DNA of 64,000 nt, from assembly GCF_905147045.1 (NCBI RefSeq), contig NC_065888.1, positions 15,257,001-15,321,000 of the forward strand, written 5' to 3'. The stretch comes from Nymphalis io. Taxonomy: Eukaryota; Arthropoda; Insecta; Lepidoptera; Nymphalidae. The position numbers were made by a program, and so were the translations under genes. Shown in pieces: positions 43,973-57,250 of this stretch (positions are counted from its first letter, which is position 1; every line of letters begins with the position of its first letter). Under the pieces are notes generated by a model. The model made no database searches. It had not been told where the DNA came from and was given only the letters and a program-made list of their open reading frames with translations.

Positions 43973-45714
43973 ATTTGTAGCACTGGCATATCAGTGCGGT
44001 TAGCCCGCAGCGTCCGGTTGTTCCGTTTTTGGTCTGAATGATTTCTTATCGGGCTGACAATATCAATGATATTTGATACATACATTGATAATGTTACAAA
44101 TACAAATTACTACTAAGGACTGGGCGTAGACAAGGATGAAAGATACGAGATGGTGGTGATTTACAGTTTACATATTATCTTGATTATGTATAAAAATATG
44201 CCTATAATATATATATATGAGCTGTCTCGAAACAATGGATACTACAAGACGCGCCCTTGTTTCGAGTCACTGGGTCGTGCTCATTGTGCCCGAAATAAAG
44301 ACTCTGTCTCGGCACATTATATGTTATATAGGTGTCATATATTATCAGGCACATTAACACTAGTGTGAATGTTGTTTCTAGAACGAAGTTCCTTATCGCA
44401 CGTTACAGACATTTGGCAAATGAAAGAGTGTCACGTCGACGATCACGACATATATTCTTAATTAAAATTACGTTACCATTTCTTCCTTTTTTATTTACTT
44501 ACTCTCAATCGTTGTTAATTTATTTCATTGTGTTGTTATTTAATACAAAATATATAAATAAAGGTACGTCACACCAGCCGAGTATCCTGCGCTGCCTCTC
44601 ATAATTGTAATATTAAAACTCTTGGAAAATAATATTACAAAGTTTTTAAGCGAGAATACCTGCTGGAGCCTGACGGGTAGTCGGTCCCTACCGAGGAACT
44701 ATTTCAACCATTACAAACTTACATTCAATTAAGCCTTTAGTTATTAAGATATCGTTTTATTGAAACAAATATTTCAAACATATCATCCACCTATCGACTG
44801 CAGCTGCTAATAATTTAAATATTATATTATAAAATACTAGAGGCACAACTTTTTATGTAAAATATATTATAAATAATTGAATCTTTACCTTAAAAAATAT
44901 ATATTTATCAAATGTAAGATAATAAAATGATCACATCATTGACAGGTATATAACTCGAAGCGACTCATAAAAAGCTTTTTCATGTAAAAACATATATGAC
45001 ATTATAATATTATTTAAGTTCTTAAGTTATTATCTTTAATAATAAGTTACGTTAAATGAATACTATTAAAAAAGACAAGTCAGTATTTACTTAGAATATG
45101 GAGCAGATGTTATGCGATTGCGTTAAGTAAGGTATGTGTGTTAAAGCATATTATCATCATATTATTAGATAAAAACAGACCTTGAGAACATCAAAGGCAG
45201 ATATAAATAAAAACATTGTAAACTTGACCACTTTCTTTCGCCGGTTCGTCTGGTCTGAGGTATTTCTTCTTCCGAATGGTTTATAGAGTCAATAAGTAAT
45301 ATTGTAATGCTTCTATATTGAATAAGTATTTTGAGTTTGACTTTGAGTTTAAGCAAACATTGAGCGTTCAAAGGGTAAGAGAGACAGACACGTCACATGA
45401 TTTCTTACACACAAAGGTTGTATATGTACAATTATAGCGCGGTCAAGCCAATATTTTTATCAAAACCTCTTCGAGAACAGAGAGAAACAGAGAGCGTGTA
45501 CTCGCTTGTGGAAGATTACAGGTTTGTTCTGTTACTGTACTGTATTATACTCCTATATTGTAGTTTTTTCAAATTGTAAGTAAAATTATAAACTAATAAA
45601 TTCTATCCGACATCGTTAGTAACTATAGAATATAATGAATTTGATTTCCAGAAATATCTGTTCCATTCCTATTGGTGTAAAGCTTAAGTAGATGTATAAT
45701 ATTATATCTTTACT

Positions 45715-46020
45715 CGCCACAAGTCACGGTAACAACGCGTGTAATCATAAAGTACGTCGGCTATAAAATTTCCTTCAGGCTGTATTTGCGGTCACCGCTC
45801 ACCCATAAATCCGCTCTGTTTGCTCACACCGTTATTGCGTTACGCACACTTTCGCTATCTCCATAGACTATAGCTTATGTACATTAATTCTTGTTAATGG
45901 AATGTACACAGCGAAGTCTGATTGCTTTCATTCGGTGCTCTCGCCGGCGCGCTATTATTTCCTCGCCATAATGTTCTAATATTGCCACTGAAAGGTTTGA
46001 GCCACTAAATGAGCGGAATC
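45715..46020. promoter_or_regulatory. Candidate conserved non-coding island
   Basis: A non-repetitive, balanced-composition stretch ('gcggtcaccgctcacccata', 'cgttattgcgttacgcacac', 'tgctctcgccggcgcgctat') with CATAAA and ATTA cores. Regulatory role is inferred from composition only. Confidence 0.2.
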
Positions 46021-48469
46021 ATTTTTGTTTTTTAATCAATTTTTTTTTTCATAGTAATTGTTTAATTTAATGAGCATGCATACGAAATTGTGAAATATAA
46101 ATGAGTCGGCTTGCAAGAGGGCAGGAATGGAATTTGTTGGCACAATGTTAATGGCTACCATTACGTTATAAAATAAATAATTATTGCGATCGTGGTTAAT
46201 ATCTTATTAGTTACACCGTAAAATTAAAAACAGGGAATAATTTAGTGAACAATAATTGATTTGTAACGCTTCTAAGCTGAACTGGAAAATAAATTAATGC
46301 GATTATAATTATATTACAAGTGCTACGAAAACACATTGAAAATATATAATCTAAAAAATAAAATAAAGAATTCGTTTTCTCAGCTGCGACATATTCTCAC
46401 CCTTATATTTTGTAATAGCAATTTGATACGGATTCAGCATAATGCTACACTAGCAGTATTAAAACTCATAAAAGTTGCACAGCAAGTGAAATGCGTAATA
46501 CGATCACGACTTAGCATAAACGCTGGATATATGGCCGCGTTTTATTAGCAGCCTTACATTTGCGACAGTCGGAAAGAGCACAAGATGTCCCGATAACGTA
46601 CATGACAACTATTTTAATATCACCGTTCTGTTGAGATCCCAATACAGAGCCGGCGGCAACAAAGTAACGTATATGAATGTCTATTTCAATATTTATAAAT
46701 TTTAATACTTACTTATACTTTTATTTGATATATTTCTTGATATTATCATGACATACGCGGCGCTTACAATATTGAGTGTGCTAGAATATTAAATAATATA
46801 TTAAGTAGAATGTACAATATGTGTATAATTTAGTTACAATATTTCACATACGTTACCTTTTAACTAACGTGTTTCTTTATAGTAAATTTTGTATTAACTC
46901 ACTAACTATTCATCACACATTTCACTCATTCGTTCGTTCATTAGTTATTTTCGCAATAGTGGACATGAAAGTACTCGCAGCATTTCGGTCTCGCTGAGTT
47001 GAGACGTTGAAGTCTTCTAATAACTGGTTGAAGTACTAATATAGTTGTGTCTATTTCACCAAGTGCTCGTTTTGTTACCTTCTGTTATATGTAATTCATA
47101 GCACTACTCTAAATTCTAACCAAATACGTTTAATTCGTCATAGCTGCTCGCTTGCTTAAAGCAATTGCAGTTGCGACAATAAAGGCGACTATTTGCTCCG
47201 CGCAACTATTATGCTTGCGTTGCGGACCAACACTATAATATAAATTACTCATTCGTTTGTATAAATATATTATAATCTGGGAATTTAAACTTGTTATTTA
47301 TTTTACTACATATTAATTTATTGGTTTCTCAATTATAAGTTGGTTCGATCACCGACAACGGACTGCAAATTACATCTCCATCGACGGTCATATTTTTTTG
47401 TAAGCGTAACTTTACCAGTCGGCATATGTCATGTCATTCAATTGTCAAGAATTTTTTATTTATAATTTAATTGATTGATATTGTTATGATATAGAATAAT
47501 TATTTTAAACATTACATAGCTTACATAGATTATAAAAAAAGAATGGAACCCTTAGCTTAGTTTTTTTTCAGTGCTCATTTTTATCAGTATAAATCATTTA
47601 GAAATAATACACATTTACAGAATCAAAATTAGAAAAATAACAAAAAAAAAAAAACATTCTAAATAAAAACTAGTGAAACCATTTAGATCCGAATCCGAAA
47701 GTAACTGATACGTATAATACATATTTACAAAAAAAAATACTTTTAAGATTTTAACTCAATTGTACAAGGACGCAAAATTGTGAAGTCAGTTTTTATTTTT
47801 AAGTATTTCCTTTAAAACAACTTCCCAATCTGGTAGGATAGCTGGTGACTGAACAAAAACGAACATAACCACCGCAGCGCCGAGCTACACCAGCACCATT
47901 ACCACGTCTGATATTCGTTTTACCAATGTAATATCAGAGAGGCGCTACTTAACTATCTTTTTCCAAGGCATAAGCGCAAATATAATCCCGCCACGTAATT
48001 GTGAGCATTAATTTGTACGAGTCGTCCGGGGGGGTATTCGCTCCCGTTTTAATATTCCCCTCGCTCACTTGTACGGAAGATCGTCTAATTGCCTTTGTAA
48101 ATTGGTTAATATTGCGTTGTGTATACTATTATTTAATATATCTGATTTAGCGTAGACGTTTCTGTTTCGTGGATAGAATGTCACAACAAGGTCACAACGT
48201 CGCTGGTTCAAATTTAACCACCACTGTGCACCATTTTGTGCGCGACCTTTACATAAGTTGAAAGTAAATAATATGTTTACGTTAATCAACAAACGGCGGA
48301 AGCGTCGTGATAGAAAAATTTTTGGTTAAAATTTTTCTGCTCGATAAGAGATAAGGTTTCTGCCAGACCGTACTTGTTGTTTTTGAGCGCTAAATATTAT
48401 AATCGCATCGTATTCATTACATTTAGAATATATTCAGAGGTAATAAAACATATATTCTCTTAGACAACG

Positions 48470-48556
48470 TTACGAGCTTATTTCACTATGCTGCTCCAAT
48501 GTGGATTGGTTAGTACACTTGTGATTGAATTTCAAACGACAGACGCATCATGGTTT
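48470..48556 (-). repeat. SINE M, degenerate fragment
   Basis: 'gagcttatttcactatgctg' and 'ctccaatgtggattggttag' followed by 'gacgcatcatggtttttt' are a worn reverse M body. Confidence 0.5.
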
Positions 48557-49700
48557 TTTATAGTTATAAAGGAAATTAAGTATATCTCTGGCGGCTCTTA
48601 AAAGTATATTATGAGAAAATATAAACTTTATTAGCTAGATTCGAATCAAATTCTTCACTTAACCCATAACTGATATACATGTAAAAGTCAAAAAAAGATT
48701 ATAAATAAATAAATGAATTGAAATGAACTTTAATAATAGAAGTTATTTTAATTTATTTGTATACTGAATGAAACGACGCGTTAAAATTACGATATAACAT
48801 ATTCATCTTAGATTTTCTTGAATTATTTTATACATGAATAGCTTCGAGCCAAACAACGCAAATTTCTCAGATATATTTTATTAATTATGATAAAGTTTAT
48901 TACAATACCATTAGCACTCGCTATTCCAATAAATTAAACGAAGAAGATGCGAAGAGAAAATTCGCTTCTCGCTCCGTACGCGCTTCATCTCTTAATTCTT
49001 TACAGTGAATAAAACTTAGTTACGTAAGAAGTACTTTTTCCTCGTAAGCAATTGCGGTCAAGACACGAAGTTAATGTAAACGTTCGTAACACTTGATTAA
49101 AGTCAGACAAACTGAACGAAAACACAATTACCGAAGTTCGCCTCGACGGAGTCGGCGGAGGGTCAATCACAGGCATTATTAGCAAAACACACCGCTCCCA
49201 TGTCCCACTTCAAAGTGCCCACATAAATACTCCTGATGTGAACTGCTAGTTTAGTATATTCTCGTAATGAATATCCCACTAATCTAAAAATTATAATAAA
49301 AAATACCTCTTACATATGAATATTCAATCGAAGTAATGTTTTAGTTAGGAAATTTTATTTTATTTTTGTTTGTATTTACAGAATATTTATCTTTTTTAAA
49401 CTTTTGATCTATATATTCATAATTGCATTATATAACTAGTTTTTTGTGTGTGTTATATTTTTTTTTAATGTTAAGCTAGCCTATAAATGATTTTTATTTA
49501 TTTATTTTTATCTGAGGAAGACCAACAGTTACGATATACGCAAAAATTATTATCTTAAAAAGTGATATACTTCACATTAAATTAAATCAAAAATACATAG
49601 CAGAATAATAACAAATAAAAATTAAAATGAAAGATCTTGTTACACTATTTTTGTAAAAGTAATAAGAAAATGTTTTTCTTAATATATATCGTTTAAAACA
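48557..49700. other. AT-rich DNA, nothing firm
   Basis: 48940-49200 is GC-richer and unique; its 61-codon minus-strand frame has no recognisable domain. Confidence 0.35.
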
Positions 49701-49991
49701 GTAAAAGTAACAGCCTGTGAATGGCCCACTGCTGGGCTCCTTTTTGTGAGAAGATTTTGGAGCTTATTCCACCACGCTGGTCCAATGCGGGTTGGTGGAA
49801 TACACATGTGACAGAATTTCAGTGAAATTTGACACAGGCAGGTTTCCTTACGATGTTTTTCTTCACCGTCAAGCGCGAGATGTTTTATAAAAACAAATTA
49901 AGCACATGAAAATTCAGTGGTGCTTGCCCGGGCTTGAACTCACGATCATCGGTTAAGATTCACGCGTTCTTACCACTGGCTCATCCCGGCT
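49701..49991 (-). mobile_element. SINE M, near full length
   Basis: Reverse orientation: tail 'taacagcctgtgaatggccc', body, B box region (reverse of 'gagttcaagcccggg') and A box ('accactggctcatcccgg'). The tail has a short deletion after 'ctgctgggct'. Confidence 0.85.
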
Positions 49992-50973
49992 CATATAACT
50001 AATTAAATTCTTAATGTAGTTTTTGGTCTTTGGCGTACTTTACAAAGCGTTTAATACATTACGTATGTATTGTATACGTTTATTGCATGTTTATATATTT
50101 TTGCTTGACTTAAACTTGTTTTTTTTTTAAATATAAAGAATTTTTTAAAATATGAAAATGAAATTTCTATCGCAAGCCGAATAACGTAAACATATTAAAT
50201 TAATAAATTATGTTTAGTGCAAAGTATACGCATTTTCAATAAAATTCCGCAGTATATAATTGAGTAGCCGCTAAATAGACTTCAATTAGTTATTAAAAAT
50301 AATATCATTAATATTGCTCTGTGTCTGAATACATATCTGACAAAAATGTTTGGAGTATCTCGCGGGGAAGCTAGCTGATCGTACGTAATTTATAAAAGTA
50401 TGTAATTTTTTTAAAAGAATAACTACTGAGTTCCAACTTACCAGTTCTTATGGGTGCAATCCATAATCCGGACCGGTGGTGACGCTTGACGAAAAGTACT
50501 TGTAAAAGTATATTTGAATTTCATTAAATATTAATTTGGTTTGAAATTGATACGAAAAACATAGAGAAACCAGTCGGTAACAATTTTTGAACTTGTAGAT
50601 ACAAAGGTACGAATATATATATATATATATATATTTATATGTCAGAGATAATAAATTTAAGCGGGTATACGACGTCACTTATTAGAATAGCAACACCACA
50701 CAACGTGATGTATGTCTTGCAGGTTGGTCGGTTGTCAGACGTCAAGTGTGAAAGTTATAAGACGGGTGCCTATTTTATTATCTAGCCGACTGATGGAAAT
50801 ATAAAATATAAAGGAGTATGTCAGTAGCGCGTGTGATCATTTTGTCGAGCGACCTCCTTGGTCTCTTGCTCTCAGGACAGCGCCAGCGCCAGACGTGTGC
50901 ACTGACTGATTTAATAAAATCAACATATTGGACGACAATGGCAACCATTAAAATGGCAATCCATTTGAATCCG

Positions 50974-51011
<38 letters not shown>

Positions 51012-51308
51012 TTATTTATTAAATGTCAGACGTAACGCTTTCATACTCCCCAGAGAAAGATAACATTTACAGTTAAATATTTATGTCCGTTTTGAGAAAA
51101 TATTTACACACTAATATAATATTAAGGATATCACCAAAGCTTCCGGGAAACACATCCTTCCGGGAGATAGTACTAATAGCGTGTTTCCAGACGCTACCTG
51201 GAACTCTATTTTAAAAGATATTTTTGTCAAACTTACACTATATTAGGTTAAATACACTTAACCTGTTTCCAAGATACAGTAACCCCTTAACTTACGCATT
51301 AAGGTTTG
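49992..51308. other. AT-rich DNA with two AT microsatellites
   Basis: (AT)n tracts at about 50613-50634 and 50978-51008. 50680-50930 is unique and somewhat GC-richer. No gene recognised. Confidence 0.4.
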
Positions 51309-51606
51309 TTTTTTTTTTTTGGAAGGCGGACGAGCATATGGACCACCTGATGGTAAGTGGTCACCAACTCCCTTAGACATTGGCATTGTAAGAAATGTCA
51401 ACCATCGCTTACATATCCAATGCGCCACCAACCTTGGGAACTAAGATTTTATGTCCCTTGTACCTGTAATTACACTGGCTCACTCACCCTTCAAACCGGA
51501 ACACAACAATACCAAGTACTTTTGCGGTACAAGCTGTTTTGCGGTAGAATATCTGATGAGTGGGTGGTACCTACCCAGACGAGCTTGCACAAAGCCCTAC
51601 CACCAG
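51309..51606 (-). mobile_element. SINE T, near full length with small duplication
   Basis: Reverse T copy from a T-run through 'ggaaggcggacgagcatatg' to 'caaagccctaccaccagtaa'. TTTTGCGGTA is present twice (near 51520 and 51539), enlarging this copy by about 15 bp. Three 'gtaaggtaaatta'-like units follow. Confidence 0.85.
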
Positions 51607-51821
51607 TAAGGTAAATTAGTAAAGTAAGGTAAATTAAATTAAAGTAAGGTAAATTAAGTTTACATACTTTAATTGATGTTCACAAAAAAGTAAAAAGTAG
51701 TAAATTGTCTACGGTTTCACCTCAATGTATTTGATTGGTTAGTTTTTATAGTATTCGACAGTGCGAAGGCTTGTATGAGCAGGGTATTATTATTATTCCT
51801 ACTTTACCAAATACCTCGGCC

Positions 51822-52091
51822 ATTTTTTTATAGAATTGGTAGGCGGACGAGCCTATGGGTAACCTGATGGTAAGTATTTACCAACGCCCATAGATTGTAA
51901 GAAATGTTAATCATCTCTACATGGAAAATGCGCCACCAACCTTGGGAACTAAGATGTTACGCTTTGTGCCTGTAGTTACACTGACTCCCTCACCCTTCAA
52001 ACCGGAACACAACAATACCAAGTACTCCTGTTTTGCGGTAGAATATCTGATGAGTGGGTGGTACCTAAGCTTGCACAAAGCCCCACCAGTT
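51822..52091 (-). mobile_element. SINE T, second copy in the same orientation
   Basis: Reverse T copy 215 bp from the previous one ('tagaattggtaggcggacga', 'cgccaccaaccttgggaact', 'gcttgcacaaagccccacca'). It has lost a block after 'gggtggtaccta'. Confidence 0.8.
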
Positions 52092-53282
52092 AAATTTATA
52101 TAATTGATATTAATACCTATATAGTAAGTTGATAGATAAATAAGGCCAAAAACCTATAATGATATTAACACACTATAAGGAACGCATGTGTATTTCTTAA
52201 ATTTATAAAACGTTTTACTTATTTACAAATTTGCATAGACAAACATAGCGCATTCCCATTTCTAACAACGTTAAGTTGATCGGATAATAAAGGGTGCATA
52301 TAATACAATAGAACAAAATCATATTATATTAATTTGAAAAAGTCCTCGTGACCACGTTTTTCCACTGCAGTCGCAGCTAATAATTAATTGTCCTTGAGAT
52401 TTTATAACGCAAAATATGTGCCTCCCTCTTCCTTCCTTCCTCTCGTAATCAGATTGAGCGGCAATCCGAGTCAACCGGGGATAGATCACGATCTGGAACA
52501 TCGAAAACTTTCTAGCTCCGAATTGTATGAGGTGTTCTTAACTTAATATTTTTTACTTCCCCGAATTTCCTGCCTCGCGCAACCACTGTGTTTTTTTCCG
52601 AACCGATGTGACATAGCAATCTTCTGAAAAAATCTATTCATATGTATTACAAAAATTAAACTACAATATTTTAGAAATTCATGTTGATATTTTATAAGGG
52701 AGTTACACTAATAATACTTCAAAAATCCTCGAAGTGTGCACACACTCGTGTAACTCCGAAGTACAGGAATAACGTGTTTACTTACCGATGGAATTACGAG
52801 AAATGGTTGCAATACCAGAATAGATTATTTGTTGAGATAAGACCAAGATTTTGATTTCGCCTTACAGTGATTTAATATAAATGAAAAAAAAAGTAGTTTT
52901 AAAGATTACGTATAAACATTTTACAGCGAGGGAGTACTCACGTGATCCCGGGAGATGAGTCGAACATCGCGCTCACTCGCCCGTGAACCGATAGAGGGTG
53001 GGGTCGGACACCATCTAGAATTTTATTTACTCTCGTTCGGGTGCTTTTAGTCCTACGAAGTAATATAAATGATTACAGGCCGATTCCTTGATGTGTTCTC
53101 TTATATAAAGTATTTTTTTTTACCGAGTTTTTTTTATTATATCAACGAAAAACAAATACATTATTGGATTTTTTGGAGTAAATTGAATTTGTCATATTTG
53201 TAAATGTTGTTAAATGTTGTTGTATGTAATGTAATGTGGCTGCTCGATGTTAGCCTTACTATTTAGTGGTTTGTTTTTCCAG
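52092..53282. other. Unique DNA, nothing firm
   Basis: 52320-52520 and 52920-53050 are GC-richer and unique ('gatcccgggagatgagtcga', 'cgtgaaccgatagagggtgg'). No exon identified. Confidence 0.35.
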
Positions 53283-53400
53283 GTGGTTCGACTAATGGAT
53301 GTCCTTCGTCTTGAATCACGTCTCGTCTTTCCTGCTACTTCTCTGTTAAGTAGAGTGGACCATGCAAACTTTCTAATGGCAAGTAGCCTTTAGTTTATAA
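53283..53400 (+). repeat. Diverged relative of the 7-kb retroelement head
   Basis: 'ctgctacttctctgttaagt' followed by 'agagtggaccatgcaaac' and 'ctaatggcaagtagcc' parallels 'ggtacttctctgttgcgcat', 'agtggaccagcgagcgg' and 'gtggcaaatagga' at 7227-7280. No intact ribozyme fold is seen here. Confidence 0.45.
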
Positions 53401-53442
53401 ATAGTAGTAAAAGCTATAGTAGTAAAAAGGGGCTTGACGAAA

Positions 53443-53491
53443 TGGGACGGGACGGTAAGGGAAAGGACGGAACGGAACGGAGCGGATCGGA
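53443..53491 (+). repeat. G-rich GGACGG/GGAACGG simple repeat
   Basis: Ten or so purine-rich units of the type GGGACGG and GAACGG. Simple-sequence DNA; several GG pairs could in principle stack. Confidence 0.75.
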
Positions 53492-54300
53492 GTATGCTTT
53501 ACTGAACAACAAACGAGTTAAGAGAACATACGGGTATTAACAAAATAAATAAATAAGTGTGTGCAAAAGTAATCTTATCACTTAAGGAGCGATCTTTTAC
53601 AAGCAAACTTTGGGTAAAGGAAGTAGCCAGTTCAAAGAATTATAAAAATAAATGGTTTTTTTAATATATTTACTACATATACATAATATTTATACAACAA
53701 CTTATATACACATAAGTAATGACATATACATATAAATATTGGTATACAATATATAAATAAATTATAATGATTATTGGGTTGATTAATATTCAACTGATTA
53801 ATGAATATATTATTATTTTATACTAATTGTCTGTATAATAATCAATACACTATAATACATAAATTAAGTTAATTACTATGTTCAAGTTCATCGCTATTCA
53901 TATATTTAATAGTGATTGTGAATTCTCTGATATCGACTCCAAAGCAATTTTATCCGACACGTAATTGTATATTGACCACCTCACTAAGTCTTCATTAAGC
54001 TCAATTCAGCTTTTTTAGTAATAAAAAGTTGATCTCGTCTAGTCTCTAAGGTCCGTCGGGTGGAAAATTATTACTGCAGTAAGGTTTTCCGATCTACCAC
54101 CATGATCAAATTTTATGCTTTAAAAATATTTTTGATAATGTTTGTGAATTTGTTTTATTATATTTGTTAGCGCTGCAAATGTGCTAAGCTTATAATTTGC
54201 TAAGCATACATAAACTGCATATAGGAAGTTCACAATTTTGCTATATGTTTAAATAATAATAAACTTAATAATTAACAATTTAAGTACTAGTATTTAAGAT
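53492..54300. other. AT-rich DNA with a faint LINE-tail echo
   Basis: 53560-53600 ('gtaatcttatcacttaagg', 'gatcttttacaagcaaac') weakly resembles the tail at 9502-9602. The rest is unassigned. Confidence 0.3.
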
Positions 54301-54578
54301 TTTTACTGGTGGTAGAGCTTTGTGTAAGCTCGTCTGGGTAGGTACCACCCGCTCATCACATATTCAACCGCAAAACAGCAGTACTTGTTATTGTTGTGTT
54401 CCGATTTGAAGGGTGAGTGAGCCAGTGTAATTACAGGAACAAGGGACATAAAATCTTAGTTTCCAAGGTTGGTGGCCATTGGTGATGTATGCGATGGTTA
54501 ACATTTCTTACAATGCCAATGTCTACGGGCGTTGGTGACCACTTACCATTAGGCTTCCTATTCTATAAAAAAATAAAA
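54301..54578 (+). mobile_element. SINE T, near full length
   Basis: Forward T copy from 'actggtggtagagctttgtg' to 'cttcctattctataaaaaaa'. The tail reads CCACTTACCATTAGG, having lost part of the GGTGGCCC segment. Confidence 0.85.
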
Positions 54579-55668
54579 AAAAGTAAAAATAAACATAAAA
54601 TGATATGGATTGAATACTTCTACTTATATATGATCCAGCCGAAACTTTATAGCAGTAACTTTTAACTGAAATATTTATTTTATTACTTATGAACCATCAA
54701 GCGCTACCACTAATTATTACTAATTATTTTAAAAACAAAATTTAATGTTACATGTTAATACAAAAAAATGCAATAAATTCCGATAACACGATGAACGATA
54801 TGAGTGAGAGATAACGTTACAAAAAGCTGAATTCCTCGCCATAATTACACCAATATCAATGACGGTGTAAATAAAATTCCCTCGCAATCGAACACGCAAA
54901 CGTTGCTAAAACTATTCATTTGAAAAGCGATATAACGAGCCATCGAAACCTTATCCGTGTTCACTATTCATTAACTTTCCGATCACACGCCGACCCGACT
55001 CGACGATCGAAAACCACACGCACTAACGACTTGATCTACTCCAATCGGAGTTAGCACCAGACATGTAGCGATTTTAAGATATTTAGAATAATCAAATATT
55101 TTTAAATAATATTATTAATGTTTTAATAATAACTTTATGTCGCCGAACTTCTTCTTTATTTATGAGTTGTAGTCATCTTGGAGTTATTGTAACAGTTATA
55201 TTGAAACAACATTTTCTATTTATGATTCTCGTGAAATCACGACTTCCTTTTGTAATTTCCACTTCTTTTAAACCAAGGTGTTATAAGAGCTTTTATGTTT
55301 TTCTGAAATAAATGAGATAAACCAGAAATATATTAAACAGTCTTAGAAAAATTACGTAAATCAATTCGCTGCTACTTTGACCGCTGCACACTCGACAAAT
55401 ACTCCGCAATTTGAGCTCTTCCCCATGGCTACAGGGTTCATCGCTTGCTGAAGTACACAAGAGGCTGGGGAAGCGAGTACAAACATTGTATAAATCAAAA
55501 ACAATACGCATTCCTCTCACGCGCCGGCCTCGCTAATTACTCGCGTGATTGCGGGATCGGGACCGCGCAAACCATTCGAGAAAGCGGGATGAAGAAAAAA
55601 GAGTCTATAAGCAGTATAGAATAAGCAATATAGAATACAATTTACAAAATAAAAAGTACTAGACTATA

Positions 55669-55755
<87 letters not shown>

Positions 55756-56902
55756 TCCACAGGATTTTCTTAGCCCTTTTTGCTGTCATATCCTTCTTTG
55801 ATTCCAATTTTTATATATTATGAAAGTCTTTTAGATACACAAGCAATGATTGAACATTATGATACCGTATTGATGCTTATGAATAAAATAACAAGCAAGG
55901 TAAGCAAGGCAAGACAACTCACACTCTATATTGCACAAAGTCCGGCAAAATAGTAAAACAATAGATCTAAGTACGGACACTTTATTAACGAGTCAAATGA
56001 GAAACCTTATACAATATTGTTTTAGTAAATGTTCTTATAACTTCTTCTGTTCAGTAACCGCAAATTTTTTTTTTATTCATTTACAACTTTTCGTTTCAAT
56101 TATAGTAAAAGTTTTTTTATCTTAATATTTTAAGAAAGAATATAATATTATACTATATCTTACCAAATATGAAGAAGTGAAACAAATAAAGACGATAAGT
56201 GTATTAGTGTATACAGCTGTATACCAGAAATAGTCTGAAGTTTAAAGCGATGTTTGTAGACTTGGAGGAAAGTAGATTGCGATCACTTACTATGACATAT
56301 TTTTATCGAATAAAACTTTGTTTTTATTCGTTATTGAGCTAATGTGACTCTAAACTTGTGTAGATTTTAGTTAACAACATATTATACTATATTAGAAATA
56401 TACATATACATGTTTCTCACATCTAACGACACCGATGTCTATATCAAGATAGCGATATAAATGGTTCATCTGTTCATTCATTCTATTGATAAAATAACTC
56501 CTATATTTTTATTTAGACCACATCCAATAAGCAACCATAAGCTACTCAAAAACTACTTGTATTTCAATGGAATAGCTGCTATTTTAGCTTGCACATCCAT
56601 CGAGTTGCCGCTCTGCACCTTGTCATCAATACTGATGGATGATATCAGTTCGTTATTTTATCTCTCGAGAATTATTTCAGACATTAATAACAAGCCGCTA
56701 TATATTGAGTGCATTTCAATAAAATTAAGAGCAATATTTTATTACACGAGTAACGAACATTTGTTTTGATTGGGAACATCGAGATGTATTCGGGAACTTT
56801 GCTGAAACCTCGCTAGCAATATCGGTTACATTTCATGTTTTTATTAATTAATTATCTGTAAGTGCTAACCTTCAGCACACAATTAATAATAATAATAACA
56901 TC
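54579..56902. other. Unique DNA with islands and a microsatellite
   Basis: 54780-55060 ('cgccataattacaccaatat', 'cacacgccgacccgactcga') and 55360-55570 are GC-richer and unique. 56461-56769 is open on the plus strand (102 codons, no recognised domain). No firm exon. Confidence 0.3.
55674..55753. repeat. (AT)n microsatellite, about 80 bp
   Basis: Nearly pure dinucleotide tract of about 40 units. Confidence 0.95.
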
Positions 56903-57250
56903 CTCCAGACCAATTTCGGCCACGGCGGCCAATCTCAAGAGAGATTCAGAGATCAGAGCGTCGCGGTAGCATGCGCAAGCGATCCCGTGGCGCTCGTCGT
57001 TATGACGGAAAGGGTACCGCTGGTTTTTTAGTGTGTATTCCGTTGTTCGGGGCGCACTCGGCGCCTCGGACATCGGCGAGCCCCACATACCACCCCACTG
57101 TTCCCGTGGGGGAAACGCGTAATGCGTTTTTCCAGCGTAAAAAAAAACAAAAGAGAGATTAGCCAACTACGCAGGAGATATTATAGTGCACGAGTGTGCA
57201 AACACAGATGCACTTTGGCAATCTGACATGACCAGAAAGAGATCACACCT
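56903..57250 (-). repeat. SINE H tail, interrupted by an R1-like fragment
   Basis: Plus strand 'ccagaccaatttcggccacg' and 'gcggccaatctcaagagaga' are followed, after the insert, by 'gattagccaactacgcagg', 'agatattatagtgcacgagt' and 'ggcaatctgacatgaccaga'. This is the reverse complement of the H 3' end. The tRNA-like head is not present. Confidence 0.65.
56947..57150 (+). mobile_element. R1-like LINE 3' end, 5'-truncated insertion
   Basis: A 204-bp GC-rich fragment with 'gcgatcccgtggcgctcgtc', 'taccgctggttttttagtg', 'ggggcgcactcggcgcctcg' and a terminal A-run, flanked by a 10-bp TSD AAGAGAGATT (56937-56946 and 57151-57160). R1-clade is tentative. The 104-codon minus-strand frame over it is a by-product. 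Confidence 0.75.

Larger units (their letters stand above)
43263..48469. other. Unique AT-rich DNA, about 5 kb
   Basis: No exon, LINE or SINE recognised. It contains the 20-bp tandem pair at 43932-43972 and the island at 45715-46020, both listed separately. 46336-46548 is open on the plus strand but has no recognisable domain. Confidence 0.35.

Noticed and set aside
56852..57166. 104-codon minus-strand ORF across the R1-like insert
   Set aside because: It runs across a transposon junction and the TSD, so it is an artefact of insertion.
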